The notes: a model not told the origin generated them from the sequence alone. A stretch of 64,000 bases of DNA from Sodiomyces alkalinus F11 (GCF_003711515.1 NW_021167092.1:487073-551072), one strand, 5' to 3'; counted from the stretch's first letter, positions 1 through 12,339 are shown. Numbers and translations are program-made.

Positions 1-2149
1 CCACCTAGTAAGCCACGCACCTATCCTTACTACTTATTCCCCTAATTATAAAGCACTCTATTAAGTAAGTAACTTAGTTTCTAGGTTAGGGTCGCTTTTA
101 TAATTACCTTCCTTAGGACCGTACTTCTTAAAGACCCGGCGCTAGACCTAAGCCCCTTTAGGGAGCGGAATAGTCTAGTAGATAACTATTTCCTCCCGGT
201 TAGGTACCTCCTTAGCCTTACGAATATGATTATAATACCTATTCACCTCCTTCCTATACCGAGCTAAGAGTACTAGGATAAGACTAAGTAAGCTATTATA
301 AGCCTTAGCGGTCTTACCGCTATAGGCCTAGCGTATCTAACGGGTAATCTCGTGGCCTATAGCAGTTATATTAACTAGGAAGATACCGGTCCGAGGCGAG
401 TAGCTTAGGTGCTATTTATCGTTATAAAAGGACTAAGGTAGCACTAAGTTATTCTTAAGGAGGGGATTATAGTATTAAAGCCGGGGTGTTTATTATCGGG
501 CTAGCTAATCTTATACTTAGCCTACTAGAACTCCTTATAAAGGCTATTGTCCCGGAATATATAAGTAGACTTATAGAATAGATAGTTAGCGTAATCGGGG
601 AAGCGTGGATTCTACGGCAGGGAGACGCACTTATAAAATAGGTATATAATCTTATTATTAACCCGATCTATTATAGCTATCTAGCGTTCTTCGTAGCACT
701 AGCAGGGCACCTTATTAACTATATTATATAGCTACACGATATGGGCCTTAGCGGCGTAAAGCCTTATCACGATCTTTATAATATACTCTTTTTAGGGACC
801 CGCGAGGTCCTTAGCTATAAAGATACGATAACGAAATAAAGGCGTCTTAAAGAAGTCACGTATCTCCCTAAATAAAGCCTATTCTATATCCCGGTTAGTA
901 ATATTTAATAAGGTATCCTAAAACCGGTTCGTAACGGTAAGCCGGGTATCTAGATCAACGACCGAAGATAGAAGATTAAGCTTAACGTATAAAACGCCGC
1001 CCTTACTAGCTACCTCGAACTAACTAATATAAGTATTAACCTTAGCACCGAAGTTAGTAAGCCCAAATTGGGGTAACCACGGGAAATAAGGAAGGAAAAC
1101 TTATAGTTATATCTATAGGCGTTACCTAAACGTTATACTTATTAAGCGTACCCCTTATTAGACGCGTCTTATACTAAAACCACGGAATAGGCTTAACGGA
1201 CTCTTACTTACCGACGGCCTTCTTACGTTTATATAGCTCCGCTTCGTTTAATACCCTAATTATATACTTAGAAGCTATAATACGTGCTTAAGAGGTTAAG
1301 AAGTTATTATAGCGATAGTGCTATTAGTAAAGATAACTATAGAAGTGGTAATATTACTTAGAAGAAGAGGAATAAAGAGCCGGGGATCCTATATCTTTTA
1401 TATTTAAGAGACTAATAAGTAAAGACGTTAACTATACGGCTTATAGCTTCTATAAATTAGAGGAGGCGTTACTAATAAAGTAATCACGACTATTTAACCT
1501 GCCTTTATACCTATTTATAGCTGCCTTCTTTTATTTCCCTTTATTATAGAATCACGACTCCGCCTATTACCTAATAATAAACGAAGAGCCTTATCCGATA
1601 TTTACTAGCTAATTATAGTAAGTGCCGAAGCTAGTTAGCTAATTATAGTAAGCGTTTCTAATATCGATTTCCTAATTTAGTACCTTCTGTTCGAGTTATA
1701 AAGGCTAGTTTTATTATAACTTAGGAAATAACCTCCTTTAACGACTAAAAGACCATTCAAGCTATTATTATAAGTTAAGGACTCCTACTTAAAGGAAAGG
1801 GCCTTTAGAAGAAATCCTCGGAGGATAAATAGAACCCTTTTTAGCCTTGATCCTAATCTTCCCCTTTAAAATATCCTTATAGACTCCGGCTTACCCGTCT
1901 TTTTCCTATTATATTTCACCCCTTTTTTACTATTTCGACCTCCCCGTTTCCCCCCCTCTTAAACGCCCTCCTTTTCTTTATTTTTATTTTTATAAGGAAC
2001 TATCGCTAAAAACCCTAATCAGGATAATATAAGTAACTATAGACGCTAGAACCCGTAAGTACTAATACTATAGCCGCTAATAACTTAGTAGACTACTAGG
2101 CTACCGCCACTAAGGGCTTAGAGGTAAATAAGGGCGTCTAACCTAAAGG
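1..2149. other. RIP-degraded sequence without a recognisable gene
   Basis: This stretch is TA-rich, almost without CpA/TpG, and has no open frame of useful length. On the minus strand, about 1000 down to 200, a protein-like reading broken only by TAG/TAA can be followed, which suggests an old transposon gene. I could not assign it to a family. Near 1860-1990 there is a pyrimidine-rich tract. No LTR, tRNA or host gene was seen. Confidence 0.4.
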
Positions 2150-4020
2150 ATAAACCGCTATTGAACTAAGTATTAGGCCTCGTAAGGAGTATAACCCTAA
2201 GAAGAGTAGAGAGGTATTCCTAGTAAGCGGTTTACCGCACCGCCTCTTTAAGACTATAGATAATAAAGCCTCCTATACGGGGTTTAAAGCTATCTTAAAG
2301 GACGGATAATAGATAGTTTAGGGACTCCTAGATAAGAAGAAGAATAACGGGTTAAACGTAGAGGTTATAGGGCTTACTGTATTATAATCGCCTCTAATAG
2401 TCTTATATAGCGAAGGATACCTTAAGGTCTATTCTATCTTAATATCGGCCTACCGGCTACATAAAGATATTAAGGCCGATAGGTAGTAAGAGAAAAGCAC
2501 TATAAAAGAAGTAATAAGTGCGGTGGTTAGCCGTAGATAAGGGGATTTAAGGCCTACGGTATTCCTTGATAAGATTCTGTGCTAGGGAATAGATACTAAG
2601 GGTAAGACGGAGTTTATAACTCTCTCTGATAAGGTATACTAGCTTACTAAAACTAGCCGTTCTATCCTTATAATCTACTATATGAACGATAACTATTTCG
2701 TTAGCCTAATTATTACCTAAAAGACTTAGATTATGAATAGTTATACAAGTATATAGTCTAACGGTAAAGGTAAAAAACGCCTCCTTAAAGTCGCCCGCCT
2801 TACGATACTATAAATACTTTCTATCGGAGCTCCTAAGGATACCGTTAATAGTATAGCTAAGAAGTTTTATATTATCCCTAGCCCTATATAGCTAGACGGT
2901 CAGTTATATAGTCCTTTTATTATAGAATAGATTAAAGCTTTGGTCCAAAAGGAATACCTATTCCCTTAAAGCTCTAAGATTTATAGGTTGACTTAAGGCC
3001 ACTATTACGGGAATAATATAAGGGAATATACTTAGTACATTAAAGAAGGCTAAGTGATTTATATTAGTAAACTCTTCGGCTTCGGTTACTATATAGAACT
3101 AGCTATAAAGCCCGCGACGCGGCCTCCTAAAACCCCTAAGGTAACTAGATTCTAGCCTATTAATAAGACTAAGAAGTGGATACCAGTTAACCCGCCTAAG
3201 AGTCCTGAGACTCCTAAAACGCTTAAAGTCGAGGAAAAGTCTATTAACCTTACTAGTTCCCCTAATCCCGAGATTATAAACCTTACTAATATACTAGACC
3301 AGAGTTTCTAGGACCCCTTAGTATTATCCGATAGTAGTAGTAATATTAATAATACAGGTCTTAATAGTCTTAAGCTCTAAACGCCTAAGGGTAAGAAACC
3401 CGTGAAGTAAACGCCACCGACCGTTAAGAAAACGCTACCCTCGAAAATACCGAAAACGCCTAAGACTCCTAAATAGACGCCTAAGCCCTCTACCGTTTTA
3501 AAGAAGAGGAGCTACGATATCCAAGATAAATAGGAAGAGGAAGTAAAGTACTAGGCTAAGGGCACTAAGATATCTTATTACCTTCTCTACTATAGACTCG
3601 TGGATATATAGCCTCTAGCTATACGTGTTAGTCCTATTAGACTAAGTCTATATACTAAGGAAGAATAGGTTAAGTCCTTTAATAACCTATACCGAGTAGG
3701 CCTCTAAGACGTAGTGGCTAATAGCGCGCTATATCTACCGCCGCCTCGAGTAGTACCTTAGGAAGGATAGCTCCGTTATAATACGGGGATTAAATAGGAG
3801 GTAGATAAGGCTACCGCTAATTAAGAGACTAGGAAGGCTAATAAGCCTAACTATATAGTCGGAGGAAGGACTTTACGGAAGTATAAGTAAAGGTATATAT
3901 AGAGGATTAGACTAGTAGCGTCTTAAGAGTATAGTTAATAAAGATAGTAAGAAAACGGTATATACGAAGGAACTAGAACTAAGAGGATCCCTAATCCGGT
4001 ATACATAGAGGACGGGGTGA
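2150..4020 (+). pseudogene. RIP-killed long reading frame of unknown family
   Basis: One plus-strand frame stays protein-like for about 620 codons. It is interrupted almost only by TAG/TAA at places where CAG, CAA or TGG would fit, which is the expected effect of RIP. The C-terminal third (about 3110-3500) is rich in Lys-Thr-Pro repeats such as PKTPK, followed by a basic stretch, so the dead protein had a globular N-terminal part and a low-complexity basic linker. I see no RT, integrase, RNase H, DDE or zinc-knuckle signature, so I assign no function. It could be a gag-like ORF1 or the cargo of a larger element. It ends before a copia fragment that starts near 4232. Confidence 0.4.
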
Positions 4021-4231
4021 TTAGAGGAATAAGGGTACATAATAGCTCTTTACTTAGTTTACTCGCTTATATCTACTTATTTTTAGGAGTTATCTACGCT
4101 ACAAGGACGTAGATAAGATAACTAAGGCCGTATTATAACCGCGTAGATACGGCTTTAGTATAGTATCGGCAGCTAGTTATATAACCCTATTTTTAAGGCT
4201 ATAGGATCCACCTTCTATGCATATATTAAGG

Positions 4232-4490
4232 ATAGGCTCTGGATATCCCTATTAAGAGACGATTATTTAATTATCATCCTCTTTTACAATTACTTATTCC
4301 ACGTTTAAGGTATCTTTCCACTTTAACTTACGTTACCCTGATCAGAATAGTAACTATCGATCTACTTCTTCACTAAAGGTTATAGCGGTGTTAGTTATAT
4401 TTTGGTTATGCATCGTGGTTTCGCTGGACTAACCTCTTTATCTGATCTTTGTCTTAACGATCTGGTGCCACTACGTCTTTATCAGGTTAC
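4232..4490 (-). mobile_element. Copia family B internal fragment
   Basis: The segment is the reverse complement of about 31803-32046, which lies inside the nearly complete copia B element. Diagnostic shared words are GTGCCACTACGTC / GACGTAGTGGCAC-like and GTTATGCATCGTGG / CCACGATGCATAAC. It is a short internal piece without LTRs, lying between the dead frame to its left and the LINE to its right. It keeps a few TpG/CpA sites (for example GGTTATGCATCGTGG), so it is less RIPed than its neighbours. Confidence 0.65.
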
Positions 4491-6476
4491 ACTATAAGGC
4501 CCGTTATATTAACTACTATAGACTATACGCCGCGAATAACGAAAAATACCCGGTAAGGCCTAGGAGGGTAAAAAGTAAGATTATTCCTCCTATAAAAGCT
4601 AAGCGTAATAAGATTCGAGTAGAGGGTATAGCTCTTTACATAAGACTACGGAACCCGAAGTAGCCTATTAAGATAAAGAAGCCTAGCTAAAAGGTACCCC
4701 TAGCTACTAACCCCGCTAACCCCGGTATAGCCGGAAAGGGCAAAGCTATTATCTCCGACCCCGGTAATACCGGAGCTAGTAATAACGGGGAGATATAGGA
4801 TAGGGTAAATATAAAGATTATTACCGCCCTTTCCGAAAGAACCGATTAGCCTAAGACCCTAAAAGGGTTAAGGGAGGACCGGATACAAACGCCTACCGTG
4901 ACTAAGAAGCCGATAACGATACGCTTATAGCTAAAGATAAGCGCTCCTTAGGATACTGCCTAGGGAGGGATAATAATAATACTATCCGATATAGATACTA
5001 GCTAGTAGGAAGTAATAAGGTTACTAGGGGCCTAACCCGGGAATAAACTTATCTACATTTAACAGAACGTGGATAAGAACTATAACCTGCTAAAGGTAGC
5101 GCTTATAATCGTCTAGGAACGTAAACTAAACGTAATAATATACTAAGACCTGCTAAAAGACAAGGCACGACTTTATACCCTACCTAACCTACCCGGCTAT
5201 AAGAAGTACTCCCCTATACGAATATAGCCTTACCCGGGGGATAAACCCCGGGTAGTCACGTATATTAAAAATAACCTTACCTTATAGTAGCTCGAATTAC
5301 TAGTACCGGGATCTAAGGACCTACTCCTAGTCTGGGCTAACGGTATAAACTTCCTGCATATATACTAAGAAATCTCGGGAGATTCAGATATATAGGATAC
5401 CCTAATAGGAGCCTAATAAACACCACCAGTAAATATCACGAGCGGAGGGGACTTTAATACTAAATACGTAGACTAAGAACCGGATATTCACTAAACTACT
5501 AAAAAAGGCGATAAGGTTACTAAATAGACAGCCCTTCACGGACTATCTCTATATAATATACCCGGAGAAAAGACTTATAGCTAAGGCGGTGCGTATACCG
5601 TTATCGACTTTATCTTCTTAACGGTAATATATATCGATATAAAGGTAGTAGTAAAGGTCAGAGCCCCGGCCTACTACTACCTATTATTAGGCAGAATTAG
5701 CACCGTATATGTCGCCCTAGTAAATAATACTACTAGGCTAGACCGTTATAAGCTCCCCATGGATAAGGCGAAGTAGGCCACGATAAAGAGAGAGGTTACG
5801 GATAACCTACGCCTCTAAATCTAACCCCCGAACTAGGACTTAGACGGACTCGATTAGTAGACTTAATAGCTAATTAATGTTATCGTAGGCCCTATACGCC
5901 GGTTTAGGATAAGATACTAAGGGCTCGCTATAAATAGAAAGTCCTAGTGGAATAACGAATACAGGGAGGCTTATAAGGAAGCTATCCGCCGTAGATATTA
6001 TAACCCGGATAATACTAAGGTATACGACGACTTTCGCAGAATAGTATAACGGGTTAGCAGAGAATACTAAAATAAGAGGATCGGGGAGGTTAAAGACGCC
6101 GAGGAGCTATATAAGATTATGGGCTAGTATAAACTCGGCGATAGCCTCTCCTCCCTGCCTATCTTCTATAATAGAGTCTAACACTTTAAGGATACCTAAA
6201 AAGGAGAGCTACTTCGAAGGATACAACTAATATAATAGCTAGTAGTACCGGACCTTTAGGACCCCTAAAACCACTTATTAAAGCCCACGTAACGGTATAT
6301 ACCGGAGGATAGACCTATCCTTAAAGATAAGGCATGATACCTTAGAGTAGAAGTGGATACTATAGCCTCCGGAGCGGATAATATTAGCGTCCCGCTCCTA
6401 CGCTTAGTATAGCCAGAAATCGAAGAAGAAGTAATAGAACTCTTCGAGGCTTATAGACTAATAGTATACTACCTAT

Positions 6477-6488
6477 AACCCTTCCGTA
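6477..6488 (+). repeat. Target-site duplication, left copy, of the SINE
   Basis: AACCCTTCCGTA directly precedes the tRNA-like head. The same word with one extra T (AACCCTTTCCGTA) follows the A-rich tail at 6961-6973. Joining the LINE across the insertion restores a continuous RT frame (PFR followed by KGDIII), so this is the real target duplication. Confidence 0.75.
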
Positions 6489-6560
6489 GGGGGGATAGCA
6501 TAGATGGTAGACACGCCTGGTGGCCGCGCAAGGCCGTGGGTTCGAATCCCACTCCCCTTA
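6489..6560 (+). tRNA. tRNA-like head of the SINE (not a functional tRNA)
   Basis: A 7-bp acceptor stem (6489-6495 with 6553-6559, first two pairs G-U) encloses TA at positions 8-9, a D-arm with one mismatch (6498-6501 with 6513-6516) and a perfect 5-bp T arm, GTGGG-TTCGAAT-CCCAC (6536-6552), then discriminator A. The A box is TAGCATAGATGG (6496-6507) and the B box GGTTCGAATCC (6539-6549). The anticodon arm is 3-4 nt too short and does not fold normally; instead GGCC-GCGCAA-GGCC forms a small hairpin. No anticodon can be assigned. It is best read as a pol III promoter derived from a tRNA gene. Confidence 0.6.
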
Positions 6561-6960
6561 ATCGTACGCGATTTTTTTCGCGCGCGACCTACCGGGAGCT
6601 CCTACACGTCACAGTGGTCCCCGTAAGTCGGGGAGATATTTATTAGCTTACGCGCTAATAAGTAGAACCACACTACATCCTTCGGTACATACCATCCTTA
6701 GGGGGGGAGGGTATATACCTATCACGCGTAATTAAGCGCACCCATATATATTACTACGATCGAGCTCTAGAGCCTAGGGAACTCTAGGGAGCGCGCACCA
6801 CCACTTAAGGATAAGTCCCGGACTAATGACTCTGGTTCGTCTATTCTTTACTTTTATATACAGGTTATATAAATAGCTAGATACTTGTTATAGGATTAGT
6901 CTCCTTAATAGACTCGTGCTATAGCTCTAGGACTGTATGCATATATTGAAAAAACAAAAG
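6489..6960 (+). mobile_element. tRNA-derived SINE inserted in the LINE RT
   Basis: This is a 472-bp insertion. It begins with a tRNA-like domain (6489-6560) holding A and B boxes of a pol III promoter, continues with an unrelated body, and ends in an A-rich tail (TTGAAAAAACAAAAG, 6946-6960). It is flanked by a 12/13-bp target duplication. A run of T at about 6571-6577 lies just after the tRNA-like head. Unlike the surrounding LINE it retains many CpA/TpG sites, so it was either inserted after RIP or is too short or too rare to be targeted. It encodes no protein and would depend on a LINE for mobility. I recognise no named SINE family. Confidence 0.75.
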
Positions 6961-6973
6961 AACCCTTTCCGTA
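6961..6973 (+). repeat. Target-site duplication, right copy, of the SINE
   Basis: AACCCTTTCCGTA directly follows the A-rich tail and repeats the left flank apart from one T. From here the RT reads through KGDIII and then DKPEKDTG in one frame. Confidence 0.75.
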
Positions 6974-9450
6974 AAGGGGATATAATAATAATCGATAAAC
7001 CAGAAAAAGATACCGGAATAGTTATAGGGTATAGGCCGATCTAACTATTTAGCGTCCTCGGTAAAGGCCTTAAACGTATTATCGCGAAGAGGATAGCCTA
7101 CTAAGCTATATCCGCGGGAATCCTTAACCCCTAGTATATTAGAGCCCTACTAAAACGATTAATAATCGACTTCGTAGTAATCCTTACTTATAAAGTCGAG
7201 TTATAGCTAGTATAGGGGAAGTATGTTATTACTATAACTAACGATATAAAAAGAGTATTCGACTTAGTCCTGCACAGATTATTTATGTATAGAGTACGAA
7301 AATAAGGGTAGGACTCTCTAACTATTAAGTAGTAAGAGAGCTTCGCCTCGTAGAGAGGTATTTATATAATCTTTAAAGCCTCCTACCTATATAAGTATAC
7401 ACCGCTAAACCCTATAGAACTCTTATAGGGCTCCCTAGGCTCCCTATTTAGGACGTCCTTAGTATCGTAAAAATACACCGTCTACCTAATAAGGGGAACC
7501 GCTTTAGATACGCCGACGACTCCTATATTATCGCGGCCTATATAGACCTTAATAAGGCAGTAACGGCGGCGACTAAGATACTAGAGTAGTAGCTCTAGTA
7601 GTGCAAAGATAACGGGGTAGAGCTAGACTACGATAAGGCCGAAGCCTAACTCTTCTCCCGCTAAAAGGACCCTTAGTTCCTAAGTATTTATATACCCTAG
7701 TTTAACTACGCGGTGATAGTCGCTTATACTACTAACTACTAGAGCACGAAGACCCTAACCGCGATAAGGTGGCTCGGGACTTATATAGATAGACGACTAG
7801 AGTTTAACCGCCACGTAAAGACGTAGGCGAAGAAGGGACTTAAGATCGCTAACTATATCCGAGGCCTTATAGAGGCTTTATATAGACTAAACCCAGCCCT
7901 GCTACGTAAGGCCGCGCTAGTCTATATTCTAACCGTTACCTATTACGCTACGGAGATTTAGTAGGAAGGGAGAATAGTATTAGTATAAGGTCGTACTAGT
8001 ATAATTAATATGAAGTAGTATCGATTAACCTCCGGATACCTCCCTAGGACTAGGATTATAGAACGCGCGTGGCTTACTATAATCCGCGTAATACTCCAGG
8101 TATAGAAGACGGTCTCTATAGTAGCCCTATACTAAGAATCTAATATACCTTTAGCGGAGGACTATACCGAATACCTATAATAAAAGTACGCGATTTATAT
8201 CGCTAGCCTCGATAAAGACCACCCTATAGTATAATCCGTAACGCCTATTACTAAAGAGAATATAAGGCGAGCTAAGGCTTTTATCAGGAAATTAAGGATC
8301 TTATGGACTAAGGAACTAATATATATAAACCCCCTATAATACCCCGTAATTTAACCCCGATTTACTAGGAGATCGCACTATAATAAAGTACCTTATATAG
8401 ACTATCTAAGGAGGATATAACCACCGCGTTTAATAACTAGATAAGTACCCTCCCGTCTAACTATACGCTAGTCTTTTCCGATAGGTCCTAGAAAGGCTAA
8501 AATGCAACCTAGGCCTACTCTATTTAGCGTAACGGCAGAGAAATCACCTCCGGACACAGTTACCTATATAATGCGGTAGTCTTTAATAGCGAAGTAATAG
8601 GGGCCTTTAATAGTCTTACTACGGCACTACGCCTCCCCGAAACGGGTAACACGATAAGCTATATCGATAGCTAGGCTATACTATAGGGACTTACTAGGAT
8701 AGCCCCCCGCTTATTAAGACGGGAGTTTCTTCGATAGTAACGCCTTTTAGCGATTACTTAGCCTAACTACGCTAAGGCCCGGGGTATATAGAAATACCGG
8801 GTAACGAATAAGCGGATACGTTATACGCTATAGTATAGGGGATACTACTAGAGAATAATAGGCCGACTTAGGCTAGCGTTAAAGTAATAGCGCTTAAACG
8901 TTATAGGACTAGGCTTTAAAAATAGGACGCTAAAGCCCGCCCCCGCGGGTATAACACGATACTATAGAGTAAACTCGGATTTAGCTAGCGGGAGCCGGAG
9001 AAACTAAAGCTACCCTATAGAATACTAATACGCGTCTTATAGGCACGCACTAGGTATAGAGATTTCCGGGAGTACCACGAAAGGTTCTTCCACGAAGACT
9101 TCGTAGCTAATTATAGCTACGGATATATAAAGACGCGAGAGCACTTTATATACTGCTATAAGGTCCAGAACTCGCGTACCTAGCTACCCTAATTATAGCA
9201 CTATTTAAAGGATAGAGAGCGCCTCCGCCGATATAATCCCTAGGAAACTAATATAGAGATCCTAATAAATAGGACGCCCTTCGCCGCCCTTAACAATATA
9301 ATAGGCTTCCTGAATAGGATATACCTATTAGCCTTAAGGAGGCGTATACCCGCGCTATAACTAGGGATTAGACCTAGCTAAAGGGGTAGGAGTAAGAGTA
9401 GAAGTATAAAGGCCCTCGAGGATATATAGCGTAACGCGAGATTTCCTTGG

Positions 9451-10069
9451 TTTTATTCGATTATTAGGTAACTATTTTATCTTATATGCTATCTTAACAG
9501 CATAGTATAGGATTACTCGTTATTTGGTGGCGTCACGGGTATAGAGTTAAGCACTTAACACTATATTGCCCGGGCATATAAAAATAGATCCTACACCGCC
9601 CGATGCTTTAGCAGAAACGCGGCTATAGTATTTACTAGGGATTGCTAAGGCGTTAAATAGAAACACACATACATATATACCTAGAAGGCGTGCTTTAACG
9701 CTAGAAGGACGTATAACCCCACGTATATAAGGAAGCAAGCTATTAATAATCGTAAGGCTAGCGCTATAGATCCCTTTCCCTCTAATACCTCCTAGCCGCT
9801 ATCGCGTCTAAGCCACGAGGATCTCCCGCCTTTATTAAACTACTACCACGGTACACGTCATTACTCGTTACGGGAGCCGTAGTTATAGCCTAAGGGGAAA
9901 TACCTTAAAGGCTACCGATAAATAAGCTACTAGTAGGAGGTAGGTGGTAATTAGGCTAATAAGTAATACGTCCTCGCCTATAGATAGGTATACACCTATA
10001 AGCTTAATAAGGAGGGCACCCTCCTTAAGTATAAGGCACGCCTTATAGGATAAGAGGATTAATAAAAAC
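9451..10069. other. RIPed spacer between LINE and copia A
   Basis: The sequence lies between the last LINE RNase H similarity and the first copia RT similarity. Short open stretches here carry no recognisable domain. The missing 5' part of copia A (gag, protease, integrase, 5' LTR) is not visible, so the copia is probably truncated in this interval. Confidence 0.4.
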
Positions 10070-10849
10070 AGTTGGAAACTAAAGATAGCTACGCAGCTAT
10101 ATTAGCTTTATAGTCCTTCTATATACTAATAGCTATCGCCGCCCGATTTAACCTAAAGATATAGTAGTATAATACCGTTAAAGCGTTTCTTAACGCGCGC
10201 CTTAAAGAGGAAGTGTATATAAAAATACTATTAGACTATAAGATGCTAGGTAAGGTCTTACTATTATAGAAAGCCCTCTTTAGTCTAAGGATATCGCTAT
10301 TATTATAGTAAGAGGAATTTAGCTATATACTATAGAAGATAGGATTTATGGCCGTCCTGAATAACCCCTATAATATAATCCGTGATAGTTTAATCCTATT
10401 CTTTTACGTTAACGATATCGGACTTATCTACTATATAGATTGTAAGAATAACGTCGATAACCTTAAGGCTGCCCTTAAATGAAGTTATAGGTTATCTAGA
10501 GCCGATAAATTCTGTTGGTTTCTAGGAATTAAGGTCCTAAGGGATAGAGCTATATATAGGTTATAGCTATTATAATCCTCCTACGTGGAGAAGATCGCGG
10601 TTAAATACTACGTAGATATCCTCTGCCGAAAACCACTAAAGGTTCTATTATTAACTATAGAGCTATTAATACTATACGATGGCGCCCGCACGTTAATTCC
10701 CGAGGTCCGCTAGTAGTAGGGTATAATCGGTTTAATCCCCTATACCGCTATTATAATAAAACCCGATATCGCGTTCGCCTACTGAAAGCTTTCCTAATAT
10801 AATATTAACCTCTCCTAATATGCCGGAATAGCGTAGGACTATACGCATG

Positions 10850-11170
10850 GATAATCCTCGCGTGCTAGGCACTATATATATATATAGTGCCCGCCGGCCG
10901 GAACCTAAACGTATATTTAGGGCCTGGGCCGCGTTCCCTAAACGCACGTATAGGACTAGAAGGTTAAGAACGGACCGGGCGTTTAGAGAAATAGATAGTC
11001 CAGGCCTCGCCGAGAATATGTTCCGGGTAAGCCCGCCTTTAGATTAGTAGAAGGTATCTTTATTCTACCCTTATATACTAGAGTACAGGGTACCCTTTTA
11101 AACCCTAGAAGCCCTAGGTCCGATAGTACTGGCTGGCTAGAGATATGCCTGCATAGGGTATATTACCTCC
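10850..11170. mobile_element. Short palindrome-bearing insertion in copia A
   Basis: The copia RNase H frame breaks near 10850 and resumes near 11170 (NYLKRA, the family RYLKGT position), so about 320 bp are inserted. The insert is GC-richer and less RIPed than its host, starts with a 24-bp perfect palindrome, and its right part (about 11035-11165) is repeated at about 46340-46480. It has no coding capacity of its own and looks like a non-autonomous element; the type is unknown. Confidence 0.5.
10868..10891. repeat. 24-bp perfect palindrome
   Basis: The two halves GGCACTATATAT and ATATATAGTGCC are exact reverse complements with no loop, at the left end of the short insertion. Confidence 0.8.
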
Positions 11171-12054
11171 TTTAACTACCTTAAAAGGGCTTAATAAGTC
11201 CTGCTATTCCTATACTATATAAAACACTACTACCTACAATTCGGTAAGGATAAACTCTTCTTAACCGTAAAAAACATATCCTTCGAGTATAATCTAGACC
11301 GTAAGAGTTTATAAGGATATATAATAAAGGTTTTCGGCGGCATTATTAACTAGAAGGCGGGTAAGTAACTAACGGTTATGATATTATTAATAGAGTCGGA
11401 ACTACTCCCTTTTATAGAGGCGGCTTAAAAAAAGTTATTCGTTAGTCGGAAATTAAGGGATTTAGAGCTTCGGTTAGATTAATAATAACTATAGCTATAT
11501 TACGATAATTAGCAGACAATTAACCTCGTTAATAATAAGAAGGTATAACGTCCACGACTAAGGCTACGGCACGTTAATATTCATAACTAGTAAGCGCGCT
11601 AGTTAGTATAGCAAGGCCTTTTTAAGGTGATATACGTTAATATAAAGGATATAATCGCGGACGATTTAACGAAGGCATTACCGGAGGCAGGGATTAAAAG
11701 ACTATAATAATAGCTTAATTTAGCAGATTAAAAGGATCGTATCAAGTAGTTAAAGTAATTATATAAAGAGATCAAACACGCTAAAGCCGCGGCTATAACG
11801 ATAATAAAGGCCTCCGAGGACGTAGTAGATCCGATAAATATAGATCCGATTAAGCAGATTCGGCTAACCAGGGTTAAGGAACTAATTCAGATAGAATTAA
11901 ATTAAATATTTAAATAAGACGGATTTAGATCCTGTTTACGAGGCCGTTTTTCTCTTCACTATTATATTATAATAGAAACGTTAAGAGCTTTTGGTTTAAA
12001 TTAAAGCCTCTAATTAGTTAGTTAACCTAGGAAAACCCACCTTAACTAAGGGGG

Positions 12055-12331
12055 TATATTATATAGACATACGGACCACGACATAGTCCCTAGGAGATCT
12101 ATACCTGACTAAGGGCTTTGGGTCTCGGGGACCTTAGGTATCAGGATATAATAAGGACGGATACCGGAAAAGACCGGATAGGATCTAAATACTATAGTAT
12201 CTATAACAGAGTCTTTACCATCTAAATTAAGGGTATAAGAGACTTATATAGATATAACTTAATATATTATATTCACACGAGATTTCTGGTCTATTAAGTT
12301 GATTATATAAGTGCTATTTTAATATACAACA
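12055..12331 (+). repeat. 3' LTR of copia A
   Basis: A purine tract AAGGGGG abuts TATATTATATAG (probably TG to TA by RIP), and the unit ends TATACAACA. It follows directly on the copia C-terminal coding end. No matching 5' copy was found in the window. Confidence 0.55.
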
Positions 12332-12339
12332 CTTTTCAC

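Larger units (their letters stand above)
4510..9450 (+). mobile_element. Tad-like non-LTR retrotransposon (LINE), RIP-inactivated
   Basis: A single LINE can be read in order on the plus strand. About 4560-5000 is a Pro/Gly/Asn-rich ORF1-like part. About 5040-5800 is an apurinic-type endonuclease, with a GGDFNT motif near 5440 and a GGAYTVIDF segment near 5590. The RT runs from about 6965: GYRPI and LGKGLKRIIAKR near 7035-7090, NDIKRVFD near 7240, and YADD at 7509-7520. RNase H spans about 8450-8850, with an IPGNE-x-AD motif near 8790. Stops at former CAG/CAA/TGG codons throughout make it dead. A SINE interrupts the RT start at 6489-6960. Family order and motifs match fungal Tad1-type elements; the exact ends are uncertain. 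Confidence 0.75.
10070..12331 (+). mobile_element. 5'-truncated copia retrotransposon A, RIP-inactivated
   Basis: Plus-strand copia RT is readable from about 10075, with a VNAFLNARLKEEVY-like stretch near 10170-10215 and the catalytic block FFYVNDI (YVND at 10405-10416; Asp to Asn is a RIP-type change of YVDD). RNase H follows, and the C terminus near 11630-11700 reads VNIKDIIADDLTKALP, the usual copia ending. A purine tract (AAGGGGG) and the 3' LTR follow at 12055. The RNase H is interrupted by a separate repeat at about 10850-11170. Integrase and the 5' LTR are absent. Confidence 0.75.

Noticed and set aside
6489..6560. Functional tRNA gene
   Set aside because: The anticodon arm is 3-4 nt short with no canonical stem or loop, and the domain is the head of an insertion with target duplications.
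10847..11047. Short overlapping open frames on both strands
   Set aside because: They lie in the palindrome-bearing insertion, have no recognisable sequence and reflect its GC-richer composition.
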